Shown one piece after another: positions 1 to 18,244 of a DNA stretch of 64,000 nucleotides. The translations under genes were made by a program, and so were the position numbers. Source of the stretch: VXNE01 sp965203615 (GTDB lineage Bacteria; Pseudomonadota; Gammaproteobacteria; Pseudomonadales; Azotimanducaceae); the NCBI GenBank assembly GCA_965203615.1, contig OZ241900.1, positions 1,922,001 through 1,986,000 of the forward strand, written 5' to 3'. Position 1 is the first letter of the stretch. Each line of letters opens with the position of its first letter. The notes under the pieces were generated by a model, which was not told where the DNA came from, made no database searches, and saw nothing but the letters and a program-made list of their open reading frames with translations.

Positions 1-2
1 AC

Positions 3-1034
3 GGTGCCGACGATGCCGCACTCGACGCGGCCCTCGTCGCCCGCGCTTTGCCGGGACGCGACATCCTGGTGCAGTGGCGGCGTGAAGACGAACACGCTTT
101 CGAACCCTACGGTCCCGCGATGCGCATCGACCTGGCGGCCAATGTCAGTGAATCGGGCCGCATACTGGATTGGCGTCACGATGTCTGGAGCTTTCCCCAC
201 GGCGGCCGGCCGTCACCGGGCAACGCGGGCGTGGATCTCCTGGCAGCCTGGCACCTCGCAAAGCCGTTCCAGCCCAGCCTCGCGGTCGTCAAGTCACTCA
301 CGGCATCCGGGATGGACCGAAACGCCGAACCCCTGTACCGGTTTCCGCGACAGCAGATAGTCAGCCACCCGGTAGCGAACTCTCCATTGCGCACCTCCTC
401 GTTGCGCAGCCTCGGGGCGCAGATGAACGTATTCGCCATCGAGTCCTTCATGGACGAACTCGCGTTTTCGGCCGGCGTCGACCCGGTGGAGATTCGACGG
501 CAACACCTGGCTCACGACGCGCGCGCCATGCGGGTGCTCGACGCGGTCCTCGACCTGTCCGGGGGTCTGCAGGGTCCGCGTGGAATCGCCATCGCCCGTT
601 ACAAGAATCTCCAGTGCTGCGTTGCCATCGTGATGGAAGCCAGGGTCTCCGAGGACGCTTCAGTTGCAGTCCAGCGGGTCTGGATCGCCGCCGACGCCGG
701 GCGGGCGGTGGACTCCGACGGCCTGGTCAACCAACTCGAAGGCGGCACCGTGCAGGCGCTGTCCTGGTGTCTGAAGGAAGCGGTGACATTCGACGACGAA
801 GGGGTGACCAGCCTCGATTGGGACAGCTACCCGATTCTGCGTTTCAGCGAAGTTCCACGCATGGAAACGGTCATAGTGGACTACCCGGGGCTCGATCCCC
901 TCGGTGCCGGAGAGGCCACCATGGGCCCCGCTTCCGCCGCCCTCGCCAACGCGGTCTTCGCCGCCGCCGGCGTTCGCGTGAGAGACCTGCCGATGACACC
1001 CGACCGACTGCGCGAAGCCGCTGCGGGCGGGTAA
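3..1034 (+). CDS. Xanthine dehydrogenase-family molybdopterin subunit, C-terminal part (5' end outside window)
   Basis: The frame is open to the left edge, so this is the C-terminal ~340 residues of a larger protein (family members are usually ~700-1000 aa). It resembles the molybdopterin-binding large subunit of aldehyde oxidase/xanthine dehydrogenase enzymes, closest in feel to isoquinoline 1-oxidoreductase beta subunits: the stretch REDEHAFEPYGPAM near the start, the EGGTVQALSW segment and a late GAGEATMGPASAALANAV segment. The Glu of GAGE matches the position of the catalytic base of this family. Such enzymes hydroxylate aldehydes or N-heterocycles together with a 2Fe-2S subunit. The partner subunit is not in the window, so the substrate cannot be stated. 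It ends in TAA 16 bp from the convergent yqgE stop. Confidence 0.8.
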   Translation, partial: GADDAALDAALVARALPGRDILVQWRREDEHAFEPYGPAMRIDLAANVSESGRILDWRHDVWSFPHGGRPSPGNAGVDLLAAWHLAKPFQPSLAVVKSLTASGMDRNAEPLYRFPRQQIVSHPVANSPLRTSSLRSLGAQMNVFAIESFMDELAFSAGVDPVEIRRQHLAHDARAMRVLDAVLDLSGGLQGPRGIAIARYKNLQCCVAIVMEARVSEDASVAVQRVWIAADAGRAVDSDGLVNQLEGGTVQALSWCLKEAVTFDDEGVTSLDWDSYPILRFSEVPRMETVIVDYPGLDPLGAGEATMGPASAALANAVFAAAGVRVRDLPMTPDRLREAAAGG

Positions 1035-1049
1035 CCGCTGGGCGACGCT

Positions 1050-1610
1050 TCAGGCGTTGCCCGATTGGCCCGACATCAGCGAAAAATCGATGCCGACGGC
1101 CTTCGCGGCCGTGTCGAGACGTTCTTCGAACGGTACTTCAAAGATCAGCGACTTCGATCCACGACAGGTCAACCAGGTATTGGCTTCCAGTTCGCCATCG
1201 AGTTGGCCGGAACCCCAGCCCGCGTATCCGAGCGCCACGATGAATTGGCTCGGCCCTTCACCTCGACCGATAGCCGCAAGCATGTCGACTTCCGCCGTGA
1301 GCAACAGACCATCCCCGACGCCAACGCTTTTTTCGACCCGAACATCGTCGCTGTGCAGGATGATGGCGGCGTTGCGTTGCACGGGGCCGCCCTCCAGCAC
1401 CACTGCCTCGACATCGGCGGTATTCGGCAATTCAAGCTGTTGCAGGACATCCGCCACCGTCAGCTTCAGCGGCCGGTTGACGACGATGCCCATGGCGCCC
1501 TTGTCGTTGTGGTCGCAGACGTAGGTGATCGTGTCGCGGAAATAATCCCCCGCCATCAGCAGGTTCGGCATTGCCAGCAGAAATTGGTTCTTGACGCGCT
1601 CCGCGTTCAT
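1050..1610 (-). CDS. yqgE: YqgE/AlgH (DUF179) family protein
   Basis: 186 residues, the normal length for this family. The N-terminus NQFLLAMPNL, the GIVVNRPL segment, the LEGGPVQ motif and the GYAGWGSGQLD motif are characteristic of UPF0301. The molecular role is not established; AlgH in Pseudomonas is linked genetically to alginate regulation. The start is the ATG at 1608-1610, which gives the family N-terminus MNAERVKNQF; a longer open frame runs upstream antisense to the carboxylase gene and is rejected. The gene is divergent from the methylcrotonyl-CoA carboxylase operon (99 bp gap) and convergent with the molybdenum hydroxylase gene. The usual partner yqgF is not adjacent. Confidence 0.9.
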   Translation of the reverse strand: MNAERVKNQFLLAMPNLLMAGDYFRDTITYVCDHNDKGAMGIVVNRPLKLTVADVLQQLELPNTADVEAVVLEGGPVQRNAAIILHSDDVRVEKSVGVGDGLLLTAEVDMLAAIGRGEGPSQFIVALGYAGWGSGQLDGELEANTWLTCRGSKSLIFEVPFEERLDTAAKAVGIDFSLMSGQSGNA

Positions 1611-1709
1611 ACGTCGATCATACGCCGTGGGCGGGAACGTTGCCTTGTCGAGCGTGTCTTGCGAGACTCGTGCAACTCCTTTGGTTAACGGATAGCGAAC
1701 CACCATCGC

Positions 1710-3320
<1,611 letters not shown>

Positions 3321-3324
3321 CGGC

Positions 3325-5271
3325 GTGATCAGGACCCTGCTTGTTGCCAATCGAGGCGAGATCGCCTGCCGCGTCATGCGCACGGCGAACCGGCTCGGGC
3401 TAGAGACCGTGGCCGTCTATTCCGATGCGGATGCCGATGCGCTGCATGTTCGGCAGGCTGACCGGGCGGTGCGGATCGGTCCGCCGGTGGCGGCGTCAAG
3501 TTATCTCGACATCGACGCGGTAATGAGCGCGATAGCCGCGACCGGGGCGGATGCGGTGCATCCCGGCTACGGCTTCCTTTCGGAGAACGCGGAATTTGCC
3601 GATGCCTGCGCCGACGCGGGGTGCATCTTTGTCGGCCCCTCTGCCTCCGCGATCCGCGCCATGGGTTCCAAGATCGAAGCCAAACACCTGGTGAGCGGTG
3701 CGGGCACGCCTGTCGTTCCGGGCTACCTGGGAGACGATCAGGACCCCGACGTCCTGGCGAAAAAGGCAAATGAGATTGGCTTCCCGCTGCTGATCAAGGC
3801 TTCGGCGGGCGGTGGCGGACGCGGTATGCGGCGCGTTGATGACGCCGAGAGTTTCGGGGCGGCGCTCGACGGTGCCCGGCGCGAGGCCACCGCCGCATTC
3901 GGAGACGACCGGGTCTTGCTCGAACGCCTGATCCAGGAGCCAAAACACATCGAGGTGCAGGTGCTTGGCGATTCCCACGGGAACATGGTCTACCTGTTCG
4001 AGCGGGACTGCTCCATGCAGCGTCGGCACCAGAAGGTCGTGGAAGAAGCACCCGGGCCGACGGTAAATGAAACCCTGAGGACCACCATGGGCGAAGCCGC
4101 GGTGCGCGCCGCGCGCGCCATCGACTATGTCGGCGCGGGCACCGTCGAGTTCATCGCCGAAGGTGACGAGTTCTACTTCATGGAGATGAACACGCGACTG
4201 CAAGTCGAGCATCCTGTGACGGAAGCGATTCTTGGCCTGGACCTGGTGGAACTGCAACTGCGCGTCGCGGCCGGGGCGCCCATTCCCTTCGCCCAGGACG
4301 ACCTGCGGATCGATGGCCATGCGATCGAGGTGCGCATCTACGCCGAGAACCCGAAGCGGAACTTCCTGCCGTCCTCCGGCAAGCTCCACCGCGTCACCTG
4401 GCCCAACGGCGTGCGCGTGGATACCGGCGTCGAAACCGGCTCGGACGTCCCGGTGCACTACGACCCGATGATGGCGAAAGCCATTTCCCATGCACCCGAC
4501 CGTCCCGCCGCCATCGCGGCCTTGAGGCAAGCATTGCGGCAGACCGAAATCGTGGGGGTAGAGCACAACGTGGGCTATCTCGCCAACATTCTCGCCCACG
4601 AGGAATTCGCGCGCGGCACCTACACCACCGCATTGACCGAGGATGCCGCGGAGTCGCTGGCGCCCCCGGACACTGCCGTGCCGCTTCTCCTGGCCACCGC
4701 TTCGCTAGTCTCCGAACCCGCGGACGCCACCCCCTGGGGGGCCGCCGACGGATTCCAGCTCAATCTGCCGCACGCCCAGCGGCTGCGCCTGCGGCGCAAC
4801 CGCAAGAACCTGGAAGTCCATGTCACGCGAAACACCGACGGCGCCTGTCGAATGGAAAGTCCGGATGGGACGCACGACGTACGCGAGATCGTTGTGCGCA
4901 CCAATCGAATCGAGGCGCGGATCGACGGAGAACCGGCAAGGGCTTCCGTTTATCCGATCGGCGATGCCGTGTTCATCGTCAGCGACGGAAACACCGAGCG
5001 AATCGAGCAACAGAGCGTGGACGTCGGTGATTTCCGCAGTCTTGCCAACCCGCAGGGCAATGTCGCCGCACCCATGCCCGGTTCGATCACGGCAGTCACG
5101 GTTGCCGCGGGCGACTTCGTCAAAGCGGGTCAGACGCTAGTCGTGCTCGAGGCGATGAAAATGGAACACAGCATCGTCGCCCCCGGGGATGGCAAGGTCG
5201 CGACCATCAACGTCGCGCCCGGGGATCGGGTGGAAGAGGGTACGGAACTGCTGGCGCTGGAAGACCAATAG
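3325..5271 (+). CDS. liuD: Methylcrotonyl-CoA carboxylase, biotin carboxylase/carrier (alpha) subunit
   Basis: 648 residues, GTG start four bases after the liuB stop. The N-terminal biotin carboxylase domain (about 1-450) starts LLVANRGEIACRVMRTA and has the ATP-grasp glycine-rich loop SAGGGGRGMR and the MNTRLQVEHPVTE segment. The C-terminal biotin carrier domain (about 580-648) holds EAMKMEH with the biotinylated lysine near residue 612. It carboxylates its own biotin with ATP and bicarbonate and passes it to LiuB. Biotinylation would depend on the BirA encoded at 25.7-26.6 kb in the same window. The architecture is shared with other acyl-CoA carboxylases; the partner subunit decides the assignment to methylcrotonyl-CoA. 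Confidence 0.9.
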   Translation: MIRTLLVANRGEIACRVMRTANRLGLETVAVYSDADADALHVRQADRAVRIGPPVAASSYLDIDAVMSAIAATGADAVHPGYGFLSENAEFADACADAGCIFVGPSASAIRAMGSKIEAKHLVSGAGTPVVPGYLGDDQDPDVLAKKANEIGFPLLIKASAGGGGRGMRRVDDAESFGAALDGARREATAAFGDDRVLLERLIQEPKHIEVQVLGDSHGNMVYLFERDCSMQRRHQKVVEEAPGPTVNETLRTTMGEAAVRAARAIDYVGAGTVEFIAEGDEFYFMEMNTRLQVEHPVTEAILGLDLVELQLRVAAGAPIPFAQDDLRIDGHAIEVRIYAENPKRNFLPSSGKLHRVTWPNGVRVDTGVETGSDVPVHYDPMMAKAISHAPDRPAAIAALRQALRQTEIVGVEHNVGYLANILAHEEFARGTYTTALTEDAAESLAPPDTAVPLLLATASLVSEPADATPWGAADGFQLNLPHAQRLRLRRNRKNLEVHVTRNTDGACRMESPDGTHDVREIVVRTNRIEARIDGEPARASVYPIGDAVFIVSDGNTERIEQQSVDVGDFRSLANPQGNVAAPMPGSITAVTVAAGDFVKAGQTLVVLEAMKMEHSIVAPGDGKVATINVAPGDRVEEGTELLALEDQ

Positions 5272-5339
5272 GCGGCGCGGAGCAACGGCCACTGAAGCCG
5301 ACATCGGTGGCGAATCGGCAAAGGTCGCTCCTGGCGTGC

Positions 5340-5501
5340 TTACGTGCCGGTGCGATCCAGAACCGCCTTCGCCAGCAGGCCTACCGTGCCTTCGAGTCTT
5401 GCCATACGCTCCCGTAGCCCGCCCATCTCTCGCTGCAGATTCCACAGGAAACCAAGGATGACTACCGCTGCGCCGATCAGGATGTAGTCGGATGGTTCCA
5501 T
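5340..5501 (-). CDS. Small single-span membrane protein (53 aa)
   Basis: A 53-residue frame beginning MEPSDYILIGAAVVILGFL: a short polar N-terminus, one hydrophobic helix (about residues 6-22), then a charged amphipathic helix QREMGGLRERMARLEGTVGL that looks like a short coiled coil. The shape is that of a small inner-membrane protein with a cytoplasmic coiled coil. I do not recognise a family. The frame extends upstream, but the ATG at 5499-5501 directly before the membrane segment is the sensible start. It is convergent with liuD (68 bp gap). A chance frame cannot be excluded, but the topology is coherent. Confidence 0.5.
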   Translation of the reverse strand: MEPSDYILIGAAVVILGFLWNLQREMGGLRERMARLEGTVGLLAKAVLDRTGT

Positions 5502-5640
5502 CGCGCCATTGTACGCTGATTGTCGCTGTGACTCGTTGCGCCATTGACCCCGGCAGGCGGCAGTAAATTCGCTTTTCGGCGGCGGAAATCGCCGCAGAGC
5601 CATGAGATGTCCCCTCCCGAACGCCAACGCGGGACGCTCC

Positions 5641-5741
5641 GGGGACCCATCCGGGACCCATCCGGGAACCCTCCGGGGACCCATCCGGGAACCCTCCGGG
5701 GACCCATCCGGGAACCCTTCGGGGACCCATCCGGGAACCCG
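5641..5741. repeat. Tandem repeat, 23-bp unit, about 4.4 copies
   Basis: Four near-identical units read ggggacccatccgggaac plus cctcc; later copies vary by single bases. Each unit is itself two diverged halves (gggacccatcc / gggaaccctcc), so an 11-12 bp sub-periodicity is visible. It lies in the 308-bp gap (5502-5809) between the small membrane protein and the DUF35 gene; I see no gene in the rest of the gap. Because 23 is not a multiple of 3, the overlapping open frames are repeat artefacts. Confidence 0.9.
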
Positions 5742-5809
5742 AATGCCGACGAACGCGCTGCGCGGCCATGCTATGTTTAGTTTTCCCGACGTGAACCGGA
5801 CCGAATAGA

Positions 5810-6226
5810 TTGGCCTACGACAAACCCATACCCCCGCACGGACAACATACGCAGCCGTTTTGGGACGGCGCAAAAGAAGGCAAGCTGATGCTCCCGCGGT
5901 GCACGAGTTGCAATCGCGTGCATTGGTATCCGAGGCTCATCTGCCCGTTCTGCCACGCCACCGATATCGAGTGGATTGAAGCGAGCGGCGAAGGACGCAT
6001 TCACACCTACGCCGTGCAGCACCGCGCTTTCGGCGGCTGGGCCAAGGAGGTGCCCTACGTCACCGCATACATCGACCTGGCCGAGGGCGACCGAATGTTG
6101 ACCGTCCTGCGCGGCGTCGATCCGAACGATCCCGAATCGATCGAGATCGGCGCGAAGGTGACAGTCGAGTTCGAACCAGCCGACGAAGAAACGCACATCC
6201 CGTTCTGGCGCGTGGTGGAGGGTTAG
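5810..6226 (+). CDS. DUF35 Zn-ribbon/OB-fold protein, thiolase partner
   Basis: 138 residues with a TTG start that gives the family N-terminus (..FWDGAKEGKLMLPRC). Four cysteines (31, 34, 45, 48) form the rubredoxin-like zinc ribbon, followed by an OB-fold (about 55-130). These small proteins bind thiolase-fold enzymes that act on CoA thioesters, including the SCP2-type thiolases and aldolases of steroid side-chain degradation, and are thought to channel acyl-CoA substrates. The gene directly downstream (2-bp gap) encodes such a thiolase-fold protein, which supports this role. The next gene encodes a MaoC hydratase, so the three form one operon. Confidence 0.88.
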   Translation: MAYDKPIPPHGQHTQPFWDGAKEGKLMLPRCTSCNRVHWYPRLICPFCHATDIEWIEASGEGRIHTYAVQHRAFGGWAKEVPYVTAYIDLAEGDRMLTVLRGVDPNDPESIEIGAKVTVEFEPADEETHIPFWRVVEG

Positions 6227-6228
6227 TC

Positions 6229-7437
6229 ATGGCCGCAAACCTCAGCAACGCCGCTGCCATCGTTGGCGCGGCCGAATCAAACGACATCGGGTATCCCAGC
6301 GAGCGCGGCCTCAAGGTCACGTCGCTACAGCATCATATCGAGGCGATCAAGAACGTCTCCGACCTGACGGGCATTCCCATATCCGACATCCAGGGCGTGT
6401 TCTCCGCCGGGTGGTCGTCGCAGTTGGCGGAGCACCTGGGACTGAAGCCACGCTACATCGATACGACATCCGTTGGCGGCTGTTCCTTCCAGATTCTCGT
6501 GCATCACGCCCTGGCCGCCATCCATGCGGGCATTATCGATGTCGCCCTGGTCAGCCACGGCCAGGCGGGCTGGTCCTATCGCGGAGCGGGCGGAGGCGGT
6601 GGGCGCAACGTGCCCGGGGAAATCGACCCCGCAACAGAGATGACCATGTCCTATGGCGTCTTCGGCGCACCATCCAACTACGCCCACGCCATGCGCCGGC
6701 ACATGCACCGCTTCGGCACGAAGCCGGAGGACTTCGCCAACGTCTCGGTGGTGACCCGTCAATGGGCCATGCTGAATCCGCGCGCCATCATGTTCTCGAA
6801 GGAGACCAATCCCTACGGCGGACCGATCACCGTTGAGGATGTCATGAACGCCAGGTTGATCGCCTGGCCGCTGACGCTGTACCACTGTTGCCTGGTGACC
6901 GACCACGGCGGTGCCGTCCTCGTCGCGCGTCCGGAAATCGCCCGCAGCCTGCGGACGAACCCCGTGTGGATCGCAGGGGCCGGAGAGTCCATGGGTCATG
7001 CCAACATGCTCGAGATGGAGGATTTCACCGCCACCTCCGCATCGCGGTCATCCGCCACCGCCTACGAAATGGCAGGGTTGGGGCCCGACGACATGGAAAT
7101 GGCGATGATCTACGACTCCTTCACCATCACGGCGGCCATTACCGCCGAGATGCTCGGCCTGGCCCCAAGGGGCAAGGGATATACCCTGTGGAAGGATGGC
7201 CACGCCGCGCCCGGCGGCCGTTTGCCAATCAACACCAACGGCGGCGGCCTGTCGTTCAACCACTCCGGCATGTACGGCATGCAGCTTCTCGTGGAGGCGT
7301 ACCGGCAACTGTCCGGCACCGCCGAGGACGGCGTCAACGGCATCGAGGGCAAGCAGACGAATGCGCGAACGTGCGTCGTGAACGGTACGGGCGGTACTCT
7401 GTCGACCACGGGAACGCTGGTACTCACCGCCAACTAG
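6229..7437 (+). CDS. SCP2/SCPx-type thiolase family protein
   Basis: 402 residues of thiolase fold. The nucleophile region is TTSVGGCSFQI with the cysteine at residue 85, and the C-terminal half has NTNGGGLSFNHSG with the conserved histidine. The second acid/base cysteine of classical thiolases (CxGxG near the C-terminus) reads NGTGG here, as in SCPx-like lipid-transfer thiolases and the aldolase-type members. It probably cleaves a C-C bond in a branched or steroid-type acyl-CoA, together with the DUF35 protein encoded just upstream. Which of thiolysis or retro-aldol cleavage it performs cannot be read from the sequence. The MaoC hydratase gene follows 9 bp downstream. Confidence 0.85.
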   Translation: MAANLSNAAAIVGAAESNDIGYPSERGLKVTSLQHHIEAIKNVSDLTGIPISDIQGVFSAGWSSQLAEHLGLKPRYIDTTSVGGCSFQILVHHALAAIHAGIIDVALVSHGQAGWSYRGAGGGGGRNVPGEIDPATEMTMSYGVFGAPSNYAHAMRRHMHRFGTKPEDFANVSVVTRQWAMLNPRAIMFSKETNPYGGPITVEDVMNARLIAWPLTLYHCCLVTDHGGAVLVARPEIARSLRTNPVWIAGAGESMGHANMLEMEDFTATSASRSSATAYEMAGLGPDDMEMAMIYDSFTITAAITAEMLGLAPRGKGYTLWKDGHAAPGGRLPINTNGGGLSFNHSGMYGMQLLVEAYRQLSGTAEDGVNGIEGKQTNARTCVVNGTGGTLSTTGTLVLTAN

Positions 7438-7446
7438 GGAATCGCC

Positions 7447-8322
7447 ATGGCCACCTACGACGCCCGGGCCGCCCTGCCCAATGACGAGCCGGGTCCGTGG
7501 GGCCCGCCCGTGACGATCGCCTACGACCAGCGCGATGTCCTGCTCTACGCAACCGGGATCGGTACGCGGGACCTGCGTTTCGTATACGAGCGGCACTCCG
7601 AGTTCAGCGTATTTCCAACGTTTCCCATTCGCTGGGGCGGCGCTGGCGCTCCCCTGGATCGGAACCTGATACCCAACTCCCCCGGACCGCTCAACATCGA
7701 CGCGGAACGGTATCTCGAGATGCTGCGGCCGTTGCCGCTCGAGGGCGAGGTCAGCGTGCGATCCCGCGTCATCGGCGCCCATCCGCGCGGCAGGGGCAAT
7801 GGCTTCGTCGAATTCGAAAGCGAGGTCACCGACGCCGACGGCAACCTCTGCGTGCGCATGGTGAACGGGTCGTTTCGCCGGGGCGTGGAGAAGCTGGGCG
7901 ACATCGAACCCTTCGACGGCGCAGGCCGCACCTATTCCGAGAGGATCACTCTCCCCGACAGGGATCCCGATATCGTCCGCGAAGCCCATATCGCCGATAA
8001 CCAGGCACACATCTACCGGTTGTCCGGCGACTACAACCCGCTGCACATCGATCCGGAAGCGGCGCGTTTCGGAGGGTTCGACCGGCCGATCCTGCATGGG
8101 CTGTGCACTTTCGGGCACTGTGCACACGTTCTGCTCGATGCGATCTGCGAAGGCAACGCGGCACGCTTCAGAAAGATCAAGGTGCGCTTCTCGGCGCCGG
8201 TTTTCCTGGGCGACACGATGCAGGTCCGTGCCTGGAACGAGGGCGACGACCGTGCGCTGTTCGAGGCGTGCGTGGGCGAGACGACCGTCGTGTCGAACGC
8301 ATACTTCGAGTGGGGCCGGTAA
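7447..8322 (+). CDS. MaoC-like enoyl-CoA hydratase (hydratase 2, double hot-dog)
   Basis: 291 residues. The C-terminal half carries the hydratase-2 motif YRLSGDYNPLHIDPEAARF followed by RPILHGLCTFG (about residues 190-220), containing the catalytic Asp and His known from peroxisomal multifunctional enzyme 2. The N-terminal half is a second, non-catalytic hot-dog domain. It hydrates trans-2-enoyl-CoA to (3R)-hydroxyacyl-CoA. Third gene of the DUF35-thiolase operon (ATG 9 bp after the thiolase stop), which points to beta-oxidation of a bulky or branched acyl chain. The C-terminus GRTTVVSNAYFEWGR-like tail is ordinary for the family. Confidence 0.87.
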   Translation: MATYDARAALPNDEPGPWGPPVTIAYDQRDVLLYATGIGTRDLRFVYERHSEFSVFPTFPIRWGGAGAPLDRNLIPNSPGPLNIDAERYLEMLRPLPLEGEVSVRSRVIGAHPRGRGNGFVEFESEVTDADGNLCVRMVNGSFRRGVEKLGDIEPFDGAGRTYSERITLPDRDPDIVREAHIADNQAHIYRLSGDYNPLHIDPEAARFGGFDRPILHGLCTFGHCAHVLLDAICEGNAARFRKIKVRFSAPVFLGDTMQVRAWNEGDDRALFEACVGETTVVSNAYFEWGR

Positions 8323-8355
8323 CCCGGACCACCACCTGCCATAGGGTCTTGCCCA

Positions 8356-9228
8356 ATGCGGCTGCACCTGATCGACGGCACTTTCGAGCTGTTCCGCGCG
8401 CACTATTCCAGGCGCCCCGCCCGTCTATCGCCTTCCGGTCAGGACGTGAAGGGAACCGTAGGTGTCGTCTCCACGCTGCTCAGGCTTCTTGACGACCCCT
8501 ACGACGATGTCACTCACCTCGGAGTCGCATTCGACAATCCGGTCGAATCGTTCCGCAACCGCCTTTATTCCGGGTACAAGTCCGGAGAGGGTCTGGATCC
8601 AGCGGTGACCGCACAGTTCGACCTGGTCGAGGATGCGGTGGATGCGCTTGGGATCGTTGTCTGGTCGATGGGCGACTACGAGGCGGACGATGCGTTGGCG
8701 ACCGGCGCCGCACGGTGGCGCGACGAGGTCGAACAGGTGCGCATCCTGTCACCTGACAAGGACCTCGGACAGTGCGTCAGCGACGAGCATGGCGTCGTGC
8801 AGTTCGATACGGTGCGCCGGCGCAATATCGATGCGGGAGGCGTGCGCGAGCGCAACGGGGTCGATCCCCGGAGCATTCCGGATTGGCTGGCGCTCGTCGG
8901 CGATAGCGCCGACGGCATCCCGGGCATTCCCGGCTTCGGGCGCAAGACCGCGTCCGCTCTACTGCAACGCTACCGGACTTTGGATGCGATCCCCGACGAC
9001 CCTGGAGCCTGGCCCAGGGAGATACGGGGAGCGGCAAAGCTCGCCGCCACGCTTGTTTCCATGCGCGAGGAAGCTGCGCTGTATCGCGAACTGGCGGTCC
9101 TGGTCACGGACGTGCCCATGACCGAATCCCTCGACGACCTGCGCTGGCGCGGCGCGGACCGGGAGAAATTCCAACGCATATCGGCGCGGGTTGGCGGTTT
9201 TGGCGTCAACCCGCGCCGTTGGCGCTGA
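8356..9228 (+). CDS. Stand-alone 5'-3' exonuclease / flap endonuclease-like protein
   Basis: 290 residues resembling the N-terminal nuclease domain of DNA polymerase I without a polymerase. The PIN-like N-terminal acidic residues are seen in LIDGTFELFRAHY and in YEADDALATGAA; the metal-binding SPDKDLGQC follows, and a helix-hairpin-helix lies at GDSADGIPGIPGFGRKTA. Enzymes of this type remove 5' flaps or RNA primers. It differs from E. coli Xni in the N-terminal region, so I leave the symbol blank. It lies 33 bp after the hydratase gene and is convergent with rpoC (22 bp gap). Confidence 0.82.
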   Translation: MRLHLIDGTFELFRAHYSRRPARLSPSGQDVKGTVGVVSTLLRLLDDPYDDVTHLGVAFDNPVESFRNRLYSGYKSGEGLDPAVTAQFDLVEDAVDALGIVVWSMGDYEADDALATGAARWRDEVEQVRILSPDKDLGQCVSDEHGVVQFDTVRRRNIDAGGVRERNGVDPRSIPDWLALVGDSADGIPGIPGFGRKTASALLQRYRTLDAIPDDPGAWPREIRGAAKLAATLVSMREEAALYRELAVLVTDVPMTESLDDLRWRGADREKFQRISARVGGFGVNPRRWR

Positions 9229-9250
9229 CTTCTATACCGGGCAATCCCCC

Positions 9251-13426
<4,176 letters not shown>

Positions 13427-13441
13427 TGCATGCCTCCCGCG

Positions 13442-17524
<4,083 letters not shown>

Positions 17525-17550
17525 TCGGGTCTCCCGTTACTTGGGCAAAA

Positions 17551-17590
17551 AGCCAGCATGGGCTTGCGCGAACGCAATCCCGTGCTGGCT
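17551..17590 (-). terminator. Terminator-like attenuator in the rplL-rpoB spacer
   Basis: On the minus strand a 12-bp stem AGCCAGCACGGG / CCCATGCTGGCT (one wobble) with a 16-nt loop is followed directly by TTTTGCCC. It sits between rplL and the rpoB start, the place where E. coli has a partial terminator that lowers rpoBC transcription relative to rplJL. The short, interrupted T-run suggests partial termination; that is inference. Confidence 0.75.
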
Positions 17591-17735
17591 TGGGTTTGTC
17601 CTGTTGTGATTTGTATACCAAGAAGTCTTCAGCCGGCCGGATTCCGTCACGTTCGTGGCGCCCGCCCCCACTCCGGGGGGAACGTCTCTTCCATGGAATC
17701 CAGCTTCACGACACCGAAGCGTCGACATCGCTGCG

Positions 17736-18119
17736 TCATTTGACTTCTACGGTTGCGCCGGCCTCTTCCAACTTCGTCTTGACTTCTTCCGCCTCGTCTT
17801 TGCTCACGCCTTCCTTGACCGGATTCGGCGCTTCGTCCACCAACGCCTTGGCCTCCTTCAGGCCAAGTCCGGTAATGGCGCGAACCGCCTTGATCACGTT
17901 GACCTTCTTCTCTCCGATTCCCGCGAGGACCACGTCGAATTCCGTCTGCTCCTCCTCGGCCGCCGCGTCTCCAGCACCGTTGGTTGGCACTGCGGCGACT
18001 GCCACCGGAGCGGCAGCGGAAACGCCAAACTTCTCTTCCATCGCCGAGACCAGATCGACGACTTCGAGCACGCTCATCTCGGAAATCGCCTCCAGTACTT
18101 CGTCTTTTGATATTGCCAT
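17736..18119 (-). CDS. rplL: 50S ribosomal protein L7/L12
   Basis: 127 residues. N-terminal dimerisation helices (MAISKDEVLEAISEMSVLEV), an Ala/Pro-rich hinge (about 37-60) and the C-terminal factor-binding domain with KVNVIKAVRAITGLGLKEAK. The stalk protein recruits translation GTPases such as the EF-Tu encoded in the same cluster. I chose the ATG at 18117-18119, preceded by AAGGGAG at a suitable distance; a 13-residue longer frame exists but does not match the family N-terminus. Cotranscribed with rplJ, 125 bp upstream. Confidence 0.97.
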   Translation of the reverse strand: MAISKDEVLEAISEMSVLEVVDLVSAMEEKFGVSAAAPVAVAAVPTNGAGDAAAEEEQTEFDVVLAGIGEKKVNVIKAVRAITGLGLKEAKALVDEAPNPVKEGVSKDEAEEVKTKLEEAGATVEVK

Positions 18120-18244
18120 TGGTTTGTCTCCCTTATGGGCGCGAAACCGCGCTACCACCTACCGACCGAAAAAACTATCGACTGCGAACCTCTGCCGCGG
18201 CCACCTTGTGCCATGGGCTGCTATTCCCACGCCTGATCCAACTA

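Noticed and set aside
17537..17728. 63-codon minus-strand frame in the rplL-rpoB spacer
   Set aside because: It runs through the terminator-like hairpin and has no family resemblance.
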